Assembly (NCBI RefSeq): GCF_014207135.1
Contig: NZ_JACHCC010000002.1
Location: forward strand, 372,001-436,000
DNA from: Pedobacter cryoconitis
GTDB taxonomy: Bacteria; Bacteroidota; Bacteroidia; Sphingobacteriales; Sphingobacteriaceae
Reading direction: 5' to 3'
DNA: 64,000 bases
In this document: piece after piece, positions 1 to 9,443 of the stretch
Numbering within the stretch: position 1 is the first letter of the stretch
Layout of the letters: every line of letters starts with the position of its first letter
Translations under genes and position numbers: made by a program
The notes under the pieces: generated by a model
Told to the model about the DNA's origin: nothing
Seen by the model: the letters and a program-made list of their open reading frames with translations, nothing else
Database searches by the model: none

Positions 1-227
1 GACAGACCAGGTCCGTTCGCCGCAGCTCCCCAGTTATAGAAATGAGGCAGCGCCTGATATTTCGAATTTACAAACGTTTGTACAAGATTCAGATCTGTCC
101 ATACATCTGTCTCTGAATAAGCATCCAGAGGTTTTTTCTGCAGGAAATCCTTTTTGCAGGAGCTGATTCCGACTAACAGGCTTAAGCTCAAACAGCATAT
201 ATATAGCTTAATTTTCATTTTGTTCAT
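1..227 (-). CDS. SusD/RagB-family outer-membrane lipoprotein (N-terminal part, runs off the window)
   Basis: This is the glycan-binding lipoprotein partner of the SusC-type porin that lies 13 bp upstream on the same strand. Only the first 75 or so residues are in the window. They start MNKMKIK (an alternative start is the second Met, at 218), followed by a hydrophobic stretch and the lipobox-like GISSC with KKDFLQKKPLD after the Cys, which is typical of SusD proteins. The next residues (SETDVWTDLNLVQTFVN) match the usual N-terminal SusD helix region. The substrate cannot be told from this fragment. SusD family assignment is firm because of the lipobox context and its place directly after SusC. 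Confidence 0.93.
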   Translation of the reverse strand, partial: MNKMKIKLYICCLSLSLLVGISSCKKDFLQKKPLDAYSETDVWTDLNLVQTFVNSKYQALPHFYNWGAAANGPGL

Positions 228-240
228 TTTAAGATTGAGA

Positions 241-3200
241 TTAAAGGGAAACATTGATCCCGGCATTTAATATTCTGGTTTGCGGATAATAACTCCCCGT
301 TACAGCATTTAATCCATTCCCCCTTTTTAGAGTCGCTGTCACATCACTCAATTCAGGATCATAGTCTTTAATTTTACTGAACACCAGTAAATTACTGCCG
401 TTTACAAAAACCCGAAGACTTTGTAGTTTCAACCGGGATACAACCGCTTTGGGAAAAGTATAGGAAACCTCTACATTCTTAAGTCTCAGAAATGTGGCAT
501 CACGAAGCCAGAAATCAGAATAACGATTATTTATAGGATCATTACGGTCAAAAGAAGCAGGATAAGTTCCATTCACATTCGTGGGAGTCCAGCGATTATC
601 AAATAACCAGGTAGGTGGTGTAATTGCATTACCTTGTTGTGGTAAAACCAGCTGTTTCGCTTGCCCTTGTCCCTGTAAAAGCACATTTAATCCGAAACCT
701 TTATATTGCACACCAAAATTCAGTGCAAATACACTCTGAGGTGTCGGAGAATCAAAAACCCTGACCATATCATTAGCGGTAATCTTATGATCTCCATCCA
801 CATCCACATATCTGATGTCACCTGGTTTTGTACCCGCCAGGTGTACAGAATTGTCAATCTCGGCCTGTGTATGATAAATACCCGCAGTTTTATAAACTAA
901 CCAGGAATCCATTGGATGACCTTGTATTTTTTGCCAGTCGGGAACATTAGCTGCTTCATCCATATATACAACCTCATTTTTAGTATGCGTATAATTTCCA
1001 CCGATACTAAAGGAGAAATCCTTGTTCAGGGAATGTTTGTAAAATACCTCCAGTTCAATTCCCCTGTTGTTTACCTTGCCAATATTCTCTGACGGGAGTT
1101 TACCTGGTAATCCGGTACTGGAAGGAATTGAGGCATTTCTGGCAGTCAGGATATTGCTACGTTTAGAAATAAAGTAATCCGCATTTACATTCAGATCGCC
1201 TTTGAAGAAAGATGATTCCAGCCCAACATTACTTGTATTGGCTACTTCCCAGGTTATTCCCGGATTAGGGGCTACTCCCGCAGACAGTCCCTGCTGCCGG
1301 TCACTATTGGCACCAAAATAATAACCAGAATCAAAGTAATATTGCTGCAGATTCTGGTAAGGTGCTATTTTATCATTACCCAGTTTACCCCATGAGGCTT
1401 TTAGCTTTAACTGGTTCATAAAAGAAATACTGTTTTTAAAGAAGTCTTCTTCAGAGATCCTCCATCCAAGAGAAAGTGCTGGAAAAGTGCCCCATTGTTT
1501 ACCCTTCGGAAAATTAAAAGAACCATCATGTCTTAAAATAAACTCTGCCAGGTATCTGTCTTTAAAACTATAAGTCAATCTTCCGAAGAAATTCTGGCGG
1601 GCAGATTGTCCGGCTACACTTCCGTTATCTTTATCAATATCACTTCCTACAAAAATCTGATCAATTTTACTACTTAAATAACCCGTCCGATAGGCAGAAA
1701 TACCCTCATAATAATTTTCACTTTGTTCATAAGCCACAAAAGCATTGACATTATGCTCATCAAACCTTCGCTCATAACCTAATTTCAGATTATAGGTTTG
1801 TAATTGATAATTCGTAAAATTCTCATTCAATGTAATTGGTCCTTCGGTATTACGCAGGTTGTCATAATTATTAGTCGTTTGATTATAGCGAAAGGCATCC
1901 CAGTTATCATGCAGCGTTTTCCCATTGTTAAAATGAAAATCAAAAGCAGCCATCCCACTGATATAAAGCCCTTTGGTTACTTCTGGCAATTTAAGATCGA
2001 ATGATAAATCAGACTGCAGGAAATAATCCTTAATTTTATTATACCCGGTTGCGCCCGAAGCCATCAGCACCGGATTACGCCCTTCAGACAATCCCGGGCC
2101 AGGAAGACCATTCGGATAATAAGCCGGTAAGGTTGGATAAGCAGACAATACTTCCGAAAATATAGTACCGCTGCTATAATTAGAGTAATGCCTGTCCTCA
2201 ACTCTTCCCGAAACATTTAACGAGACCTTAAAGTCTGATGTAACCCTGGCAGTAATATTAGAACGCAGGTTATATTGCTTATAATTCGTAGCCGAATTGC
2301 GGAAAATACCATCCTGATTCAAATATTCTCCTGATATAAAATGATCTACCTTATCATTCCCCCCGCTTAAAGTAAGCGCATGACGATATTGCGGGGAAAA
2401 ATTCTTGATCACTTCATGGTACCAATTGGTATTGGGAAAATTAATCGGATCGCTACCATCAGTATACTTCTGAATATCACTGGCCGAATATTGATGAGGC
2501 TGCCCCAGGCGGTCATTGACCTCATTAATATAAGTGGCATACTGCCCCGCATTCACCAATTTAGGTAACATAGTGGGTTGCGTAAAGCCATAACTACCAT
2601 TATAGGTAATAGTTGGTTTTCCTGTTTTTCCTTTTTTTGTTGTCACTAATATTACCCCATTTGCAGACTGAGCCCCATAAATAGCAGCAGATGCATCTTT
2701 CAGTATACTGATACTTTCTATATCATCTGGATTCATCCTTTCGAAGGCTCCGCGATTAGCTACTCCATCAATAACAATCAGTGGACTATTGTCATTCAGG
2801 GTTCCCATACCACGGATCAGTAATGAAGAAAAATCGCTCCCAGGTTCACCTGAACGATTGCTGGCGATTACGCCTGGTACCCTGCCGGCAATTGCATTAG
2901 TCAGGTTAGCCGCTGGACTTTCCCTTAAAACATCACCCTTTAAAGTTGCAACAGAGCCTGTTACCGTAACTTTCTTTTGTACTCCATACCCCACTACAAC
3001 TACTTCGTCGAGTGCCTTTTGATCCGTACTGAGCTGAACATTGATTTTTGAATTGCCATTTACAGGAACTTCCTTAGAGAGATAGCCCGTAGAAGAGAAA
3101 ACCAATACTGATTTATCCGAAGGAATATTGATCATGTAATTACCTGATCCATCCGAAGAAATACCTGTGGTTGTTCCTTTAACAGTAATCGAAATGCCGG

Positions 3201-3351
3201 GAAGTCCCTCACCCTTTTCGTCTGTTATCTTACCTGTAATCCTATGAACTTTCTGCACAACAGACTGGGCATAGAGATCGTTCATAAAACCCATCTGCCC
3301 CCCACCTACAGATAATAGCATTACTACTTTGAGAGTCATTTTTAATTTCAT
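241..3351 (-). CDS. SusC/RagA-family TonB-linked outer-membrane transporter
   Basis: This 1036-aa TonB-dependent porin would import oligosaccharides or peptides with the SusD protein encoded after it. A signal peptide ends near residue 29 (DLYAQ). A carboxypeptidase-regulatory-like domain covers about 37-110, followed by the TonB box region (LDEVVVVGYG, about 114-123). The plug follows, with the SusC signature region including LLIRGMGTLNDNSPLIVIDG and the SILKDASAAIYGAQSANGVILVTTKKG block. The beta-barrel fills the rest and ends in a typical aromatic-rich strand (AGINVSL). Length is normal for the family. No anti-sigma/FecR-like gene is adjacent, so regulation is not evident. The substrate is unknown. 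Confidence 0.96.
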   Translation of the reverse strand: MKLKMTLKVVMLLSVGGGQMGFMNDLYAQSVVQKVHRITGKITDEKGEGLPGISITVKGTTTGISSDGSGNYMINIPSDKSVLVFSSTGYLSKEVPVNGNSKINVQLSTDQKALDEVVVVGYGVQKKVTVTGSVATLKGDVLRESPAANLTNAIAGRVPGVIASNRSGEPGSDFSSLLIRGMGTLNDNSPLIVIDGVANRGAFERMNPDDIESISILKDASAAIYGAQSANGVILVTTKKGKTGKPTITYNGSYGFTQPTMLPKLVNAGQYATYINEVNDRLGQPHQYSASDIQKYTDGSDPINFPNTNWYHEVIKNFSPQYRHALTLSGGNDKVDHFISGEYLNQDGIFRNSATNYKQYNLRSNITARVTSDFKVSLNVSGRVEDRHYSNYSSGTIFSEVLSAYPTLPAYYPNGLPGPGLSEGRNPVLMASGATGYNKIKDYFLQSDLSFDLKLPEVTKGLYISGMAAFDFHFNNGKTLHDNWDAFRYNQTTNNYDNLRNTEGPITLNENFTNYQLQTYNLKLGYERRFDEHNVNAFVAYEQSENYYEGISAYRTGYLSSKIDQIFVGSDIDKDNGSVAGQSARQNFFGRLTYSFKDRYLAEFILRHDGSFNFPKGKQWGTFPALSLGWRISEEDFFKNSISFMNQLKLKASWGKLGNDKIAPYQNLQQYYFDSGYYFGANSDRQQGLSAGVAPNPGITWEVANTSNVGLESSFFKGDLNVNADYFISKRSNILTARNASIPSSTGLPGKLPSENIGKVNNRGIELEVFYKHSLNKDFSFSIGGNYTHTKNEVVYMDEAANVPDWQKIQGHPMDSWLVYKTAGIYHTQAEIDNSVHLAGTKPGDIRYVDVDGDHKITANDMVRVFDSPTPQSVFALNFGVQYKGFGLNVLLQGQGQAKQLVLPQQGNAITPPTWLFDNRWTPTNVNGTYPASFDRNDPINNRYSDFWLRDATFLRLKNVEVSYTFPKAVVSRLKLQSLRVFVNGSNLLVFSKIKDYDPELSDVTATLKRGNGLNAVTGSYYPQTRILNAGINVSL

Positions 3352-3675
3352 ACGCGTTTTTTGGTTAGTTTATTTGGTTTAGGTTTATTTCAAATTACAT
3401 ACATCTGTTCTATTCTGTTCTATTCTATATCAAACATAAGAACATTTTTATATACCCAGAATTTTATTTTAAGAGATCCGTCTCTCCTTAAGGGAGTTGA
3501 CGCAGTTTTTTAAACCAAAAAAGTGGTTACATTATCGTTTCAGAAGGGACTAACAGAGGTGGTAGCGGTGTCCGGAATCTTTATTAAAAGATAATTTCCT
3601 GCTAACAATGGATAATATATTGAAGGATGCGAATCGGGTTATTAAGTAATTTTAGATCTCTATAACTTTATTTCT
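3352..3675. other. Divergent intergenic region between susC and the S9 peptidase gene
   Basis: This 324-bp stretch has no convincing gene. It must hold the promoter of the susCD pair (leftward) and of the peptidase gene (rightward). A 10-bp unit (CTGTTCTATT) occurs twice in tandem around 3405-3424, in the likely 5' region of susC. The -7-like TAACTTTA lies just before the peptidase start, but no matching -33 is clear. Confidence 0.5.
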
Positions 3676-5985
3676 ATGCGTTCCTATTTATACTCATCCC
3701 TTTTTATGCTCTCTGCCTTTTCAATAACAGTGGGATATGCTCAGCCGGCAAAGACTACATCATATTTACCTAATCATCAGCAGGTAATACAATCCTATAT
3801 CAATGCAGATAAACTGGATTCGACGCTGAAGAAGTTGGCAATTAATTACAACATTAAGCCTAACTGGCAGCCAAATAACAAACAATTTTGGTACACTAAG
3901 CGGATAAAAAATAACGAGACCGGTTATTATCTGGTAGATGCTGAAAAAGGCTTAACACACCAAATTTTTGATAACAAACAAATGGCTGATGCCATTAGTG
4001 CAATCCTTGGCAAACCAGTTCAGGTGAGCAAGCTGCGTATAACTAAAATGTTCTTCAGTGCAGATGAAAAACAGATCACATTTAAAACAAATGACAACTG
4101 GCTTAAATGCGACCTGAATAATTACCATTGCACAACTACAACCGATACATTATTTAAAAGCTATGATGCCTATGGACCTTTACAAAAACGCAGGTATCTG
4201 TGGGAGAAATTAATGACTGATTCTATCTCGCCGGATAAACAATGGGCCGCTTTTGTAAAAGATGGTAATATTTATGTAAGGTCATTAAAAGGCTCTGCCG
4301 AAATCCAATTCACTACAGATGGTAATCTGGATAAACCTTATGGTGAGCTATCATGGGCACCCGACAGCAAACATCTAGTGGCTTATCATATCGACCCTAA
4401 AAAAATAAAGGAGGTATATTATATTCTAAGTTCGGTACCTGGAACAACACGTGGTCAACTCAAATCGCATGAGTACGATCAGCCGGGAGATGAATTTACT
4501 TCTTATGAGCCATTTATTTTCAGCATGACCGACAAAAGCAAGTTAAAGGTTGATGCAGAAAAAATTGACTTTTTTGGCGCACCGGCATTGAATTGGCGTG
4601 ATGGAAACAGCCGGTATTTTACTTATGAAAAAGTTGATCGGGGCCATCAGCGTTTCAGGGTAATTGAAGTGGATACACAGACTGGAAAAACGCGTAATAT
4701 CTTAGATGAAAAAACAAATACATTTATTTATCAGCAAAGAACCTACACAAAGTATTTATCTAAAACACACGAGATTGTATGGGTTACCGAACAAGACGGA
4801 TGGCGTCATGTCTACCTCGTTGATGAATTAACAGGAAAGGAAAAACTGATTACCTCCGGTGACTGGGTTGTGCGGGATATTGACAGTGTAGATGTTAAAA
4901 AAAGAGAGATCTGGTTTAATGCGAGTGGTAAAAATCCAGACGAAGATCCTTATTTTATCCACTATTATCGCATAGGTTTTGACGGCAAAAATCTGTTTGA
5001 CCTGACTCCGGAAAAAGGCAATCACAATCTTACTTTTTCACCCGACAGGAAGTATTATATTGATACCTATTCAGCAATAAATATAGCGCCACGTATTGTC
5101 CTTAAAAACACATCCAGCCTTAAAACAATAACTGAACTGGAACACCAGGATCTGGGTGAGCTGTTAGCTACGGGAATTAAATTGCCTGAGGTATTTGTTG
5201 CCAAAGGCCGTGATGGTAAAACAGCTATCTGGGGTGTCATCTATCGCCCGGCCAATATGGAGCCCAATAAAAGTTACCCTATTATTGAAAACATATACGC
5301 CGGCCCACAGGATTCATTTGTTCCCAAGAATTTTTCACCCATTAACGAAATGCAGAGCATTGCACAATTGGGATTTATAGTTGTACAAATTGACGGTATG
5401 GGCACAGCTAACCGGTCAAAAGCTTTTCATGACGTCTGCTGGCATAATCTGGCGGATGCCGGTTTTGACGACCGTATTTTATGGATGCAGGCAATGGCTG
5501 CAAAATACCCGCAGGCTGATATCAGTCGCGTTGGGATTTATGGCACATCGGCCGGGGGGCAAAATTCTGCCGGTGCACTATTATTCCATCCGGAATTTTA
5601 TAAGGCTGCAGTATCGGCCTGTGGATGTCATGATAACAGGATAGATAAGCAATGGTGGAATGAACAATGGATGGGCTACCCGGTTGGGCCACACTATGAT
5701 CAGCAATCAAACATTACCAACGCTGGTAAATTAAAGGGTAATTTATTGTTGATTGTGGGTGAAGCAGATACCAATGTTCCGCCAGAGTCTACTTATCGTT
5801 TTGCTGATGCCCTGATCAAACATAACAAGTATTTTGATCTGTTAACTATCCCGGGAATGGGTCATAGCGACGGCGGTCCTTATGGCAGGAAAAAGAAAAG
5901 AGATTTTTTTGTAAAGCATCTGTTAAACACTGAACCTCCCGCCCGTAATACAGATGAGCTTAAACCTGAAAATACCGGGCAATAA
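3676..5985 (+). CDS. Dipeptidyl-peptidase IV-like S9 serine peptidase, exported
   Basis: This 769-aa protein is a prolyl-oligopeptidase-family (S9B) enzyme that would release dipeptides from peptide N-termini in the periplasm. A signal peptide covers about 1-22 (ending GYAQ). A DPPIV-type beta-propeller spans roughly 100-480, and the alpha/beta-hydrolase domain lies at about 540-755. The catalytic triad is visible: Ser625 in GTSAGG (a variant of the common GWSYGG elbow), Asp698 in VGEADTNVP and His730 in GMGHSDGG. Length fits the family. It stands alone, with divergent susC upstream and a small unrelated gene downstream. It may serve peptide nutrition like the other exported peptidases in the window. 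Confidence 0.93.
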   Translation: MRSYLYSSLFMLSAFSITVGYAQPAKTTSYLPNHQQVIQSYINADKLDSTLKKLAINYNIKPNWQPNNKQFWYTKRIKNNETGYYLVDAEKGLTHQIFDNKQMADAISAILGKPVQVSKLRITKMFFSADEKQITFKTNDNWLKCDLNNYHCTTTTDTLFKSYDAYGPLQKRRYLWEKLMTDSISPDKQWAAFVKDGNIYVRSLKGSAEIQFTTDGNLDKPYGELSWAPDSKHLVAYHIDPKKIKEVYYILSSVPGTTRGQLKSHEYDQPGDEFTSYEPFIFSMTDKSKLKVDAEKIDFFGAPALNWRDGNSRYFTYEKVDRGHQRFRVIEVDTQTGKTRNILDEKTNTFIYQQRTYTKYLSKTHEIVWVTEQDGWRHVYLVDELTGKEKLITSGDWVVRDIDSVDVKKREIWFNASGKNPDEDPYFIHYYRIGFDGKNLFDLTPEKGNHNLTFSPDRKYYIDTYSAINIAPRIVLKNTSSLKTITELEHQDLGELLATGIKLPEVFVAKGRDGKTAIWGVIYRPANMEPNKSYPIIENIYAGPQDSFVPKNFSPINEMQSIAQLGFIVVQIDGMGTANRSKAFHDVCWHNLADAGFDDRILWMQAMAAKYPQADISRVGIYGTSAGGQNSAGALLFHPEFYKAAVSACGCHDNRIDKQWWNEQWMGYPVGPHYDQQSNITNAGKLKGNLLLIVGEADTNVPPESTYRFADALIKHNKYFDLLTIPGMGHSDGGPYGRKKKRDFFVKHLLNTEPPARNTDELKPENTGQ

Positions 5986-6041
5986 TATTTCCCGACAATT
6001 ATTGTATATTAGTTTTATCACACAAATTAAACTTAAATATC

Positions 6042-6305
6042 ATGAAGTATTCAGTAGACATTAAATCAGTTATGATTGGTCTTTTTATTACAACGCTATT
6101 ATTCGGCGCTTTTAGTTTCAAACAGGAAGGGTCTGAACCAGTTGGAAGATATCAGACATCTTTAGGAGAAAAGGGAGTGGTTATTTTAGACACAAAAACA
6201 GGTGCATATATTACCAACACTGACGCCACCAACGCTAAATGGCACAAGGGTACCTTTTCTCATACTTTTGAAACAGCTGCAGATACAAAGGATAAAAATC
6301 TTTAA
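6042..6305 (+). CDS. Small exported or membrane-anchored protein of unknown function
   Basis: This 87-aa protein is not recognised. It has a basic N-terminus and a hydrophobic segment (about residues 10-25) that could be a signal peptide or an anchor, followed by a polar domain with the phrase VGRYQTSLGEKGVVILDTKTGAYI. That phrase resembles a small beta-sheet domain with one tryptophan (AKWHKG). It follows the S9 peptidase by 56 bp and could be co-transcribed, but nothing links the functions. Clean start and stop and a typical export signal make it a likely real gene. Confidence 0.65.
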   Translation: MKYSVDIKSVMIGLFITTLLFGAFSFKQEGSEPVGRYQTSLGEKGVVILDTKTGAYITNTDATNAKWHKGTFSHTFETAADTKDKNL

Positions 6306-6317
6306 TCAGGGAACATA

Positions 6318-7172
6318 TCAATTTGATTGGTCATTCAGCAGGCCCAACTTTTCCTCCAGATCACTTAAGGAAATTTTACCACAGGCAAAATCAATCTCTA
6401 ACAATGCACCTTGTTCTTTTTTCGTCAAGGGCCTGTCCTGTATGATCCTGATTAACTCATTCTCGCTGGCAAGTGGTGCCAGAATATTTTTCTTTTCGTA
6501 TAATGATTCAAAATACCGGATTCCAAATCTGCGCTGCGATATCGCGTCAAAATGAAGTCCATCCGCATTAGCCGTTAATCCATGTGCCGTTACAAAATAG
6601 CAGTTAGGATTTGTTTCAGCGAATTTCTGAAGGGCATCATTAACCTGACTATATTCAGTAAAATATTTACCATACCTACCACCGCTTAAGAAATCGCCAA
6701 GGCCGCCTGTAATAAAAGGAATATCTGGTACATCAAGCTCACGACGAAATGCATCCACGATAATACTCAGTTTATCGTAATAAAGAGCGGAAAGCCCGCC
6801 AAAACTATCATTTTCCCCCTGATGCCATAAGATGCCACTCAACTTACTGATCTTTTTAGCAAGCTTTGCCTGGAATACCGCGTTTTCAAAGAGTGCACCT
6901 CCAACAGCCCAATCATCCAGACTGGTCCCCCCGTCAGAACACGGTATCAAACCGATTTCTTCCTGGTCATTTTTTAATCTCCAGGCACCTGCGAATGATG
7001 CGGCAAGTCCTATACCGGATGTAGGTCTGTCAAAATTAATTGGTTCTGTCATCGTTTGCCAGCGACCATTCACCAGCATTTTGATCTTTTCATCATAGAT
7101 CTGCTTAACATCATTCAAATATCCCCGTCCCGCCATATTTGACTGGCCTACCATCAAAAAGGAATTTATCAT
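6318..7172 (-). CDS. SGNH-type carbohydrate esterase (sialate O-acetylesterase/SASA-like domain)
   Basis: The protein is a member of the SASA/DUF303 group of SGNH esterases, which remove acetyl groups from sialic acid or plant polysaccharides. The start at 7172 gives about 284 aa and puts the nucleophile block at the N-terminus (MVGQSNMAG, Ser11), as in cytoplasmic relatives; an upstream ATG at 7220 would add 16 unlikely residues. Block III-like GILWHQGENDS and the DGLHFD segment holding the catalytic His are present. There is no signal peptide, so it would act inside the cell on imported sugars. A C-terminal tail of about 50 residues after LYEKKN is extra. The substrate is not certain. Confidence 0.85.
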   Translation of the reverse strand: MINSFLMVGQSNMAGRGYLNDVKQIYDEKIKMLVNGRWQTMTEPINFDRPTSGIGLAASFAGAWRLKNDQEEIGLIPCSDGGTSLDDWAVGGALFENAVFQAKLAKKISKLSGILWHQGENDSFGGLSALYYDKLSIIVDAFRRELDVPDIPFITGGLGDFLSGGRYGKYFTEYSQVNDALQKFAETNPNCYFVTAHGLTANADGLHFDAISQRRFGIRYFESLYEKKNILAPLASENELIRIIQDRPLTKKEQGALLEIDFACGKISLSDLEEKLGLLNDQSN

Positions 7173-7269
7173 ATTTTTTATATTATAACAGGCCAAATAC
7201 AATCGACCAGTAAACATCAAGACTCAAATAATCTATTCAAACCACTTATTGTGCCATCTAAGACTAAAT

Positions 7270-7430
7270 TTAATTTTCCGTGCCGAAAATACTCAGTTTC
7301 GTGTAATTATCAAAATCTTTCCAGAAAACAGGATGTTCAGGCACCTTCAATTTATCGAATTTGTCTTTTGGTAAAAAAACACCCAATATTGTTCTTCTAA
7401 TAGTTCAATGTCTTTTTTGTTCATCCGCAT
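7270..7430 (-). pseudogene. Frameshifted small gene remnant
   Basis: Reading leftward from an ATG at 7430, the frame gives MRMNKKDIELLEEQYW and then fails within 12 codons. Shifting frame at the T7 run near 7370 continues as VFLPKDKFDKLKVPEHP and VFWKDFDNYTKLSIFG up to a stop at 7270. The two pieces join into a plausible 52-residue protein, so the run of Ts is the likely site of a one-base frameshift. The family is not recognised. Confidence 0.45.
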
Positions 7431-7479
7431 ATTTATTGAAGGCCTCATGATAACTATAGCATCTGTTTTGTATGATAAT

Positions 7480-7821
7480 TTATCCAGGAAGGTGGTCGAG
7501 TCTAAAGGTCAGTAACGAAAAAACAATTATACAACACAATATTATAAGCGCATTTAACAGCACAAATCCACAGGTTTTTAATAGTAGTTTCCTATTACTG
7601 GAATTCACAGCCCAGCTCACTAACAACACAAGTAGTAAAACAATATTTATCCAAAAAAGAATGGAGTCAAAACCACTATGAATAATTTGCATTAATATTG
7701 TCGTAATATTCGTCCATGCTAGTGATGATGAAATATAGTATAATATGAACTTAAATACTACGATCGAAGAAGATACTAAAGCTATTCGTTTGCTGTATGT
7801 TGAAAATTGTTGTGTAGTCAT
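7480..7821 (-). CDS. Small multi-span membrane protein, function unknown
   Basis: This 113-aa protein has three hydrophobic segments (about residues 12-34, 52-72 and 84-106) separated by short polar turns, with charged residues near the ends. No catalytic or binding motif is seen. It lies alone, divergent from the collagen-tailed secreted protein at 8048 and just upstream of a frameshifted remnant, so this corner may be decaying. The regular membrane pattern suggests a real gene. Confidence 0.55.
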   Translation of the reverse strand: MTTQQFSTYSKRIALVSSSIVVFKFILYYISSSLAWTNITTILMQIIHSGFDSILFWINIVLLLVLLVSWAVNSSNRKLLLKTCGFVLLNALIILCCIIVFSLLTFRLDHLPG

Positions 7822-7983
7822 TTTATTCCCATTGATCCATTTACAATCTTTATCTTAAAGCTACTAATATAAGTGCTTGAAGTCGTTTACTCAAAACACG
7901 TGCAAATGTTATATTTCATTTAACGAGTCTCCTCTCCCTCAGTATTGCCAACCATTTGGATATTATCTAAAAGTAAAGAATTG

Positions 7984-8013
7984 TTGATAGGATTTATCAT
8001 TTGCTTATCTTAG
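7984..8013 (+). promoter_or_regulatory. Putative promoter of the collagen-like gene
   Basis: A TTG at 7984-7986 and TATCTTAG at 8006-8013 are separated by 19 nt. This matches the Bacteroidota -33/-7 pattern (TTG, 19-20 nt, TAnnTTTG) with one mismatch in the -7 element, and lies 34 bp before the start codon at 8048. Confidence 0.35.
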
Positions 8014-8047
8014 TGTTAACGAAGGTTAGTTAGCCCTATCAATTACT

Positions 8048-9385
8048 ATGAAATTCTTTATTACAGCTCTTGTCTTCTTTATCTGGTGTTTGCCAGCAAT
8101 TGCTCAAACGCCCCTTAGTAACGCAAAAACAGACACCCAAAAATATCTTCTTAAATATGATTCAGCTGTATTACGTATAAAAGGCAATTCATTGCCTATC
8201 GGTATTTTGGCCATATCCGATAAGGGGCAAAAAACACAAACCAAAGGTTTTTTAAATGGCCTTGATAATTGGTCGAAATATAAAATAGAAGTAGATAGCG
8301 GCAATTACTCAAATGGAAAAATCAGAATAAAAGGAAGCGGAAAAGTATATAAAAAAGGTGATTCACTAACAGTGAATGTCTACACAAAAAAATGGTTTTT
8401 AGGCGGGAAAGATAAATGGTTATTCATGCAAAAAATACCCTATAATTATGAAACAAACATAAATATTCTGACCACAGAGAATTTTCAGAAAGCACCTGGC
8501 GACCATGTTCAGTTTGGTGTGCGGGAATACTTTGATAACAAAATGTTTATTGACAAATGGACACCGGTTAAAAAGAATTTAAAAGATTTTGTTTTCCTAT
8601 TTAATGGTGTTCATATTTCGAAATCAAAAAGCGATTTAAAAATTGATAACGACCCAACCAAAATTAAAAACAATAAAATACAGTTGATAACTTTATTAGC
8701 TAAAAACACCACTATAACTGATACACTTAACGTTTTACTCGATTATGTTGCAAACTATCAGTTCAATACACAATCGAACGGAACAGGCTATGATTTAAAT
8801 GTTACGGCAGATATTTATCACGATCCGCTTATTAATGCTCAATTATTGAAAATTAAGATAGAAAATGAGGCAACGCATAAAACCTATAATTATTGGATTA
8901 ATACAAATGGAGGTTCGATTGCTATTTCAAGTAAAGGTGGAAATGGCAGCGACGGTATAAATGGCACGGATGGTTCTTCGGGCACACTGGGATCACCTGG
9001 AACAGTCTCGACTAATATGGTAACTACACCCAATAGCGATGGAACGACTACCACTACTACCAATACAGTCACCGGCCAGGGTGGAGATGGCGGAAACGGT
9101 CAGAACGGCTCAAACGGCCAGGACGGTGATGCAGGTGGTAATGGTGGAAACATTATCATTAATTATTCGCCCGCTGTTACACCATTTCTAAACCTGATTA
9201 AAGCATCTAGTATCCCGGGGCAAGGTGGATCCGGAGGTAAGGCTGGCAAAGGTGGTGCAGGCGGAAGTGGAGGCATTGGAAACCCGAATGGGAATACTGG
9301 TTTTAATGGACTGGATGGCCGGCCTGGTTCGGATGGCTCTAATGGGCGCAAGGGAAATGTGACTTTTACAAAAAAAATGATTTAA
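8048..9385 (+). CDS. Secreted protein with a C-terminal collagen-like glycine-rich region
   Basis: This 445-aa protein has a signal peptide (about 1-20, ending AIAQ). A polar domain of about 270 residues follows that I do not recognise. From about residue 297 the sequence turns into Gly-X-Y-like and Gly-Gly-X repeats (GSDGINGTDGSSG, GQGGDGGNGQNG, GGSGGKAGKGGAGG), broken by a Thr-rich linker and by a non-repetitive insert (about 364-390). It ends GRKGNVTFTKKMI. The repeat triplets lack regular proline, so a stable triple helix is uncertain. There is no sorting domain. It is probably a surface or matrix protein. Confidence 0.75.
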   Translation: MKFFITALVFFIWCLPAIAQTPLSNAKTDTQKYLLKYDSAVLRIKGNSLPIGILAISDKGQKTQTKGFLNGLDNWSKYKIEVDSGNYSNGKIRIKGSGKVYKKGDSLTVNVYTKKWFLGGKDKWLFMQKIPYNYETNINILTTENFQKAPGDHVQFGVREYFDNKMFIDKWTPVKKNLKDFVFLFNGVHISKSKSDLKIDNDPTKIKNNKIQLITLLAKNTTITDTLNVLLDYVANYQFNTQSNGTGYDLNVTADIYHDPLINAQLLKIKIENEATHKTYNYWINTNGGSIAISSKGGNGSDGINGTDGSSGTLGSPGTVSTNMVTTPNSDGTTTTTTNTVTGQGGDGGNGQNGSNGQDGDAGGNGGNIIINYSPAVTPFLNLIKASSIPGQGGSGGKAGKGGAGGSGGIGNPNGNTGFNGLDGRPGSDGSNGRKGNVTFTKKMI

Positions 9386-9443
9386 GTAATAAAGCAAGAA
9401 GGTCCTTAAAATCACTGATTCCGAACTCTAATTTATACTAAAT

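Noticed and set aside
3404..3424. Tandem 10-bp CTGTTCTATT repeat before susC
   Set aside because: Only two copies, simple composition and no related copy elsewhere; not enough to call an operator.
8890..9415. Leftward frames rich in Pro, Val and Ser opposite the Gly-rich tail
   Set aside because: These mirror the repetitive Gly-X-Y codons of the real gene.
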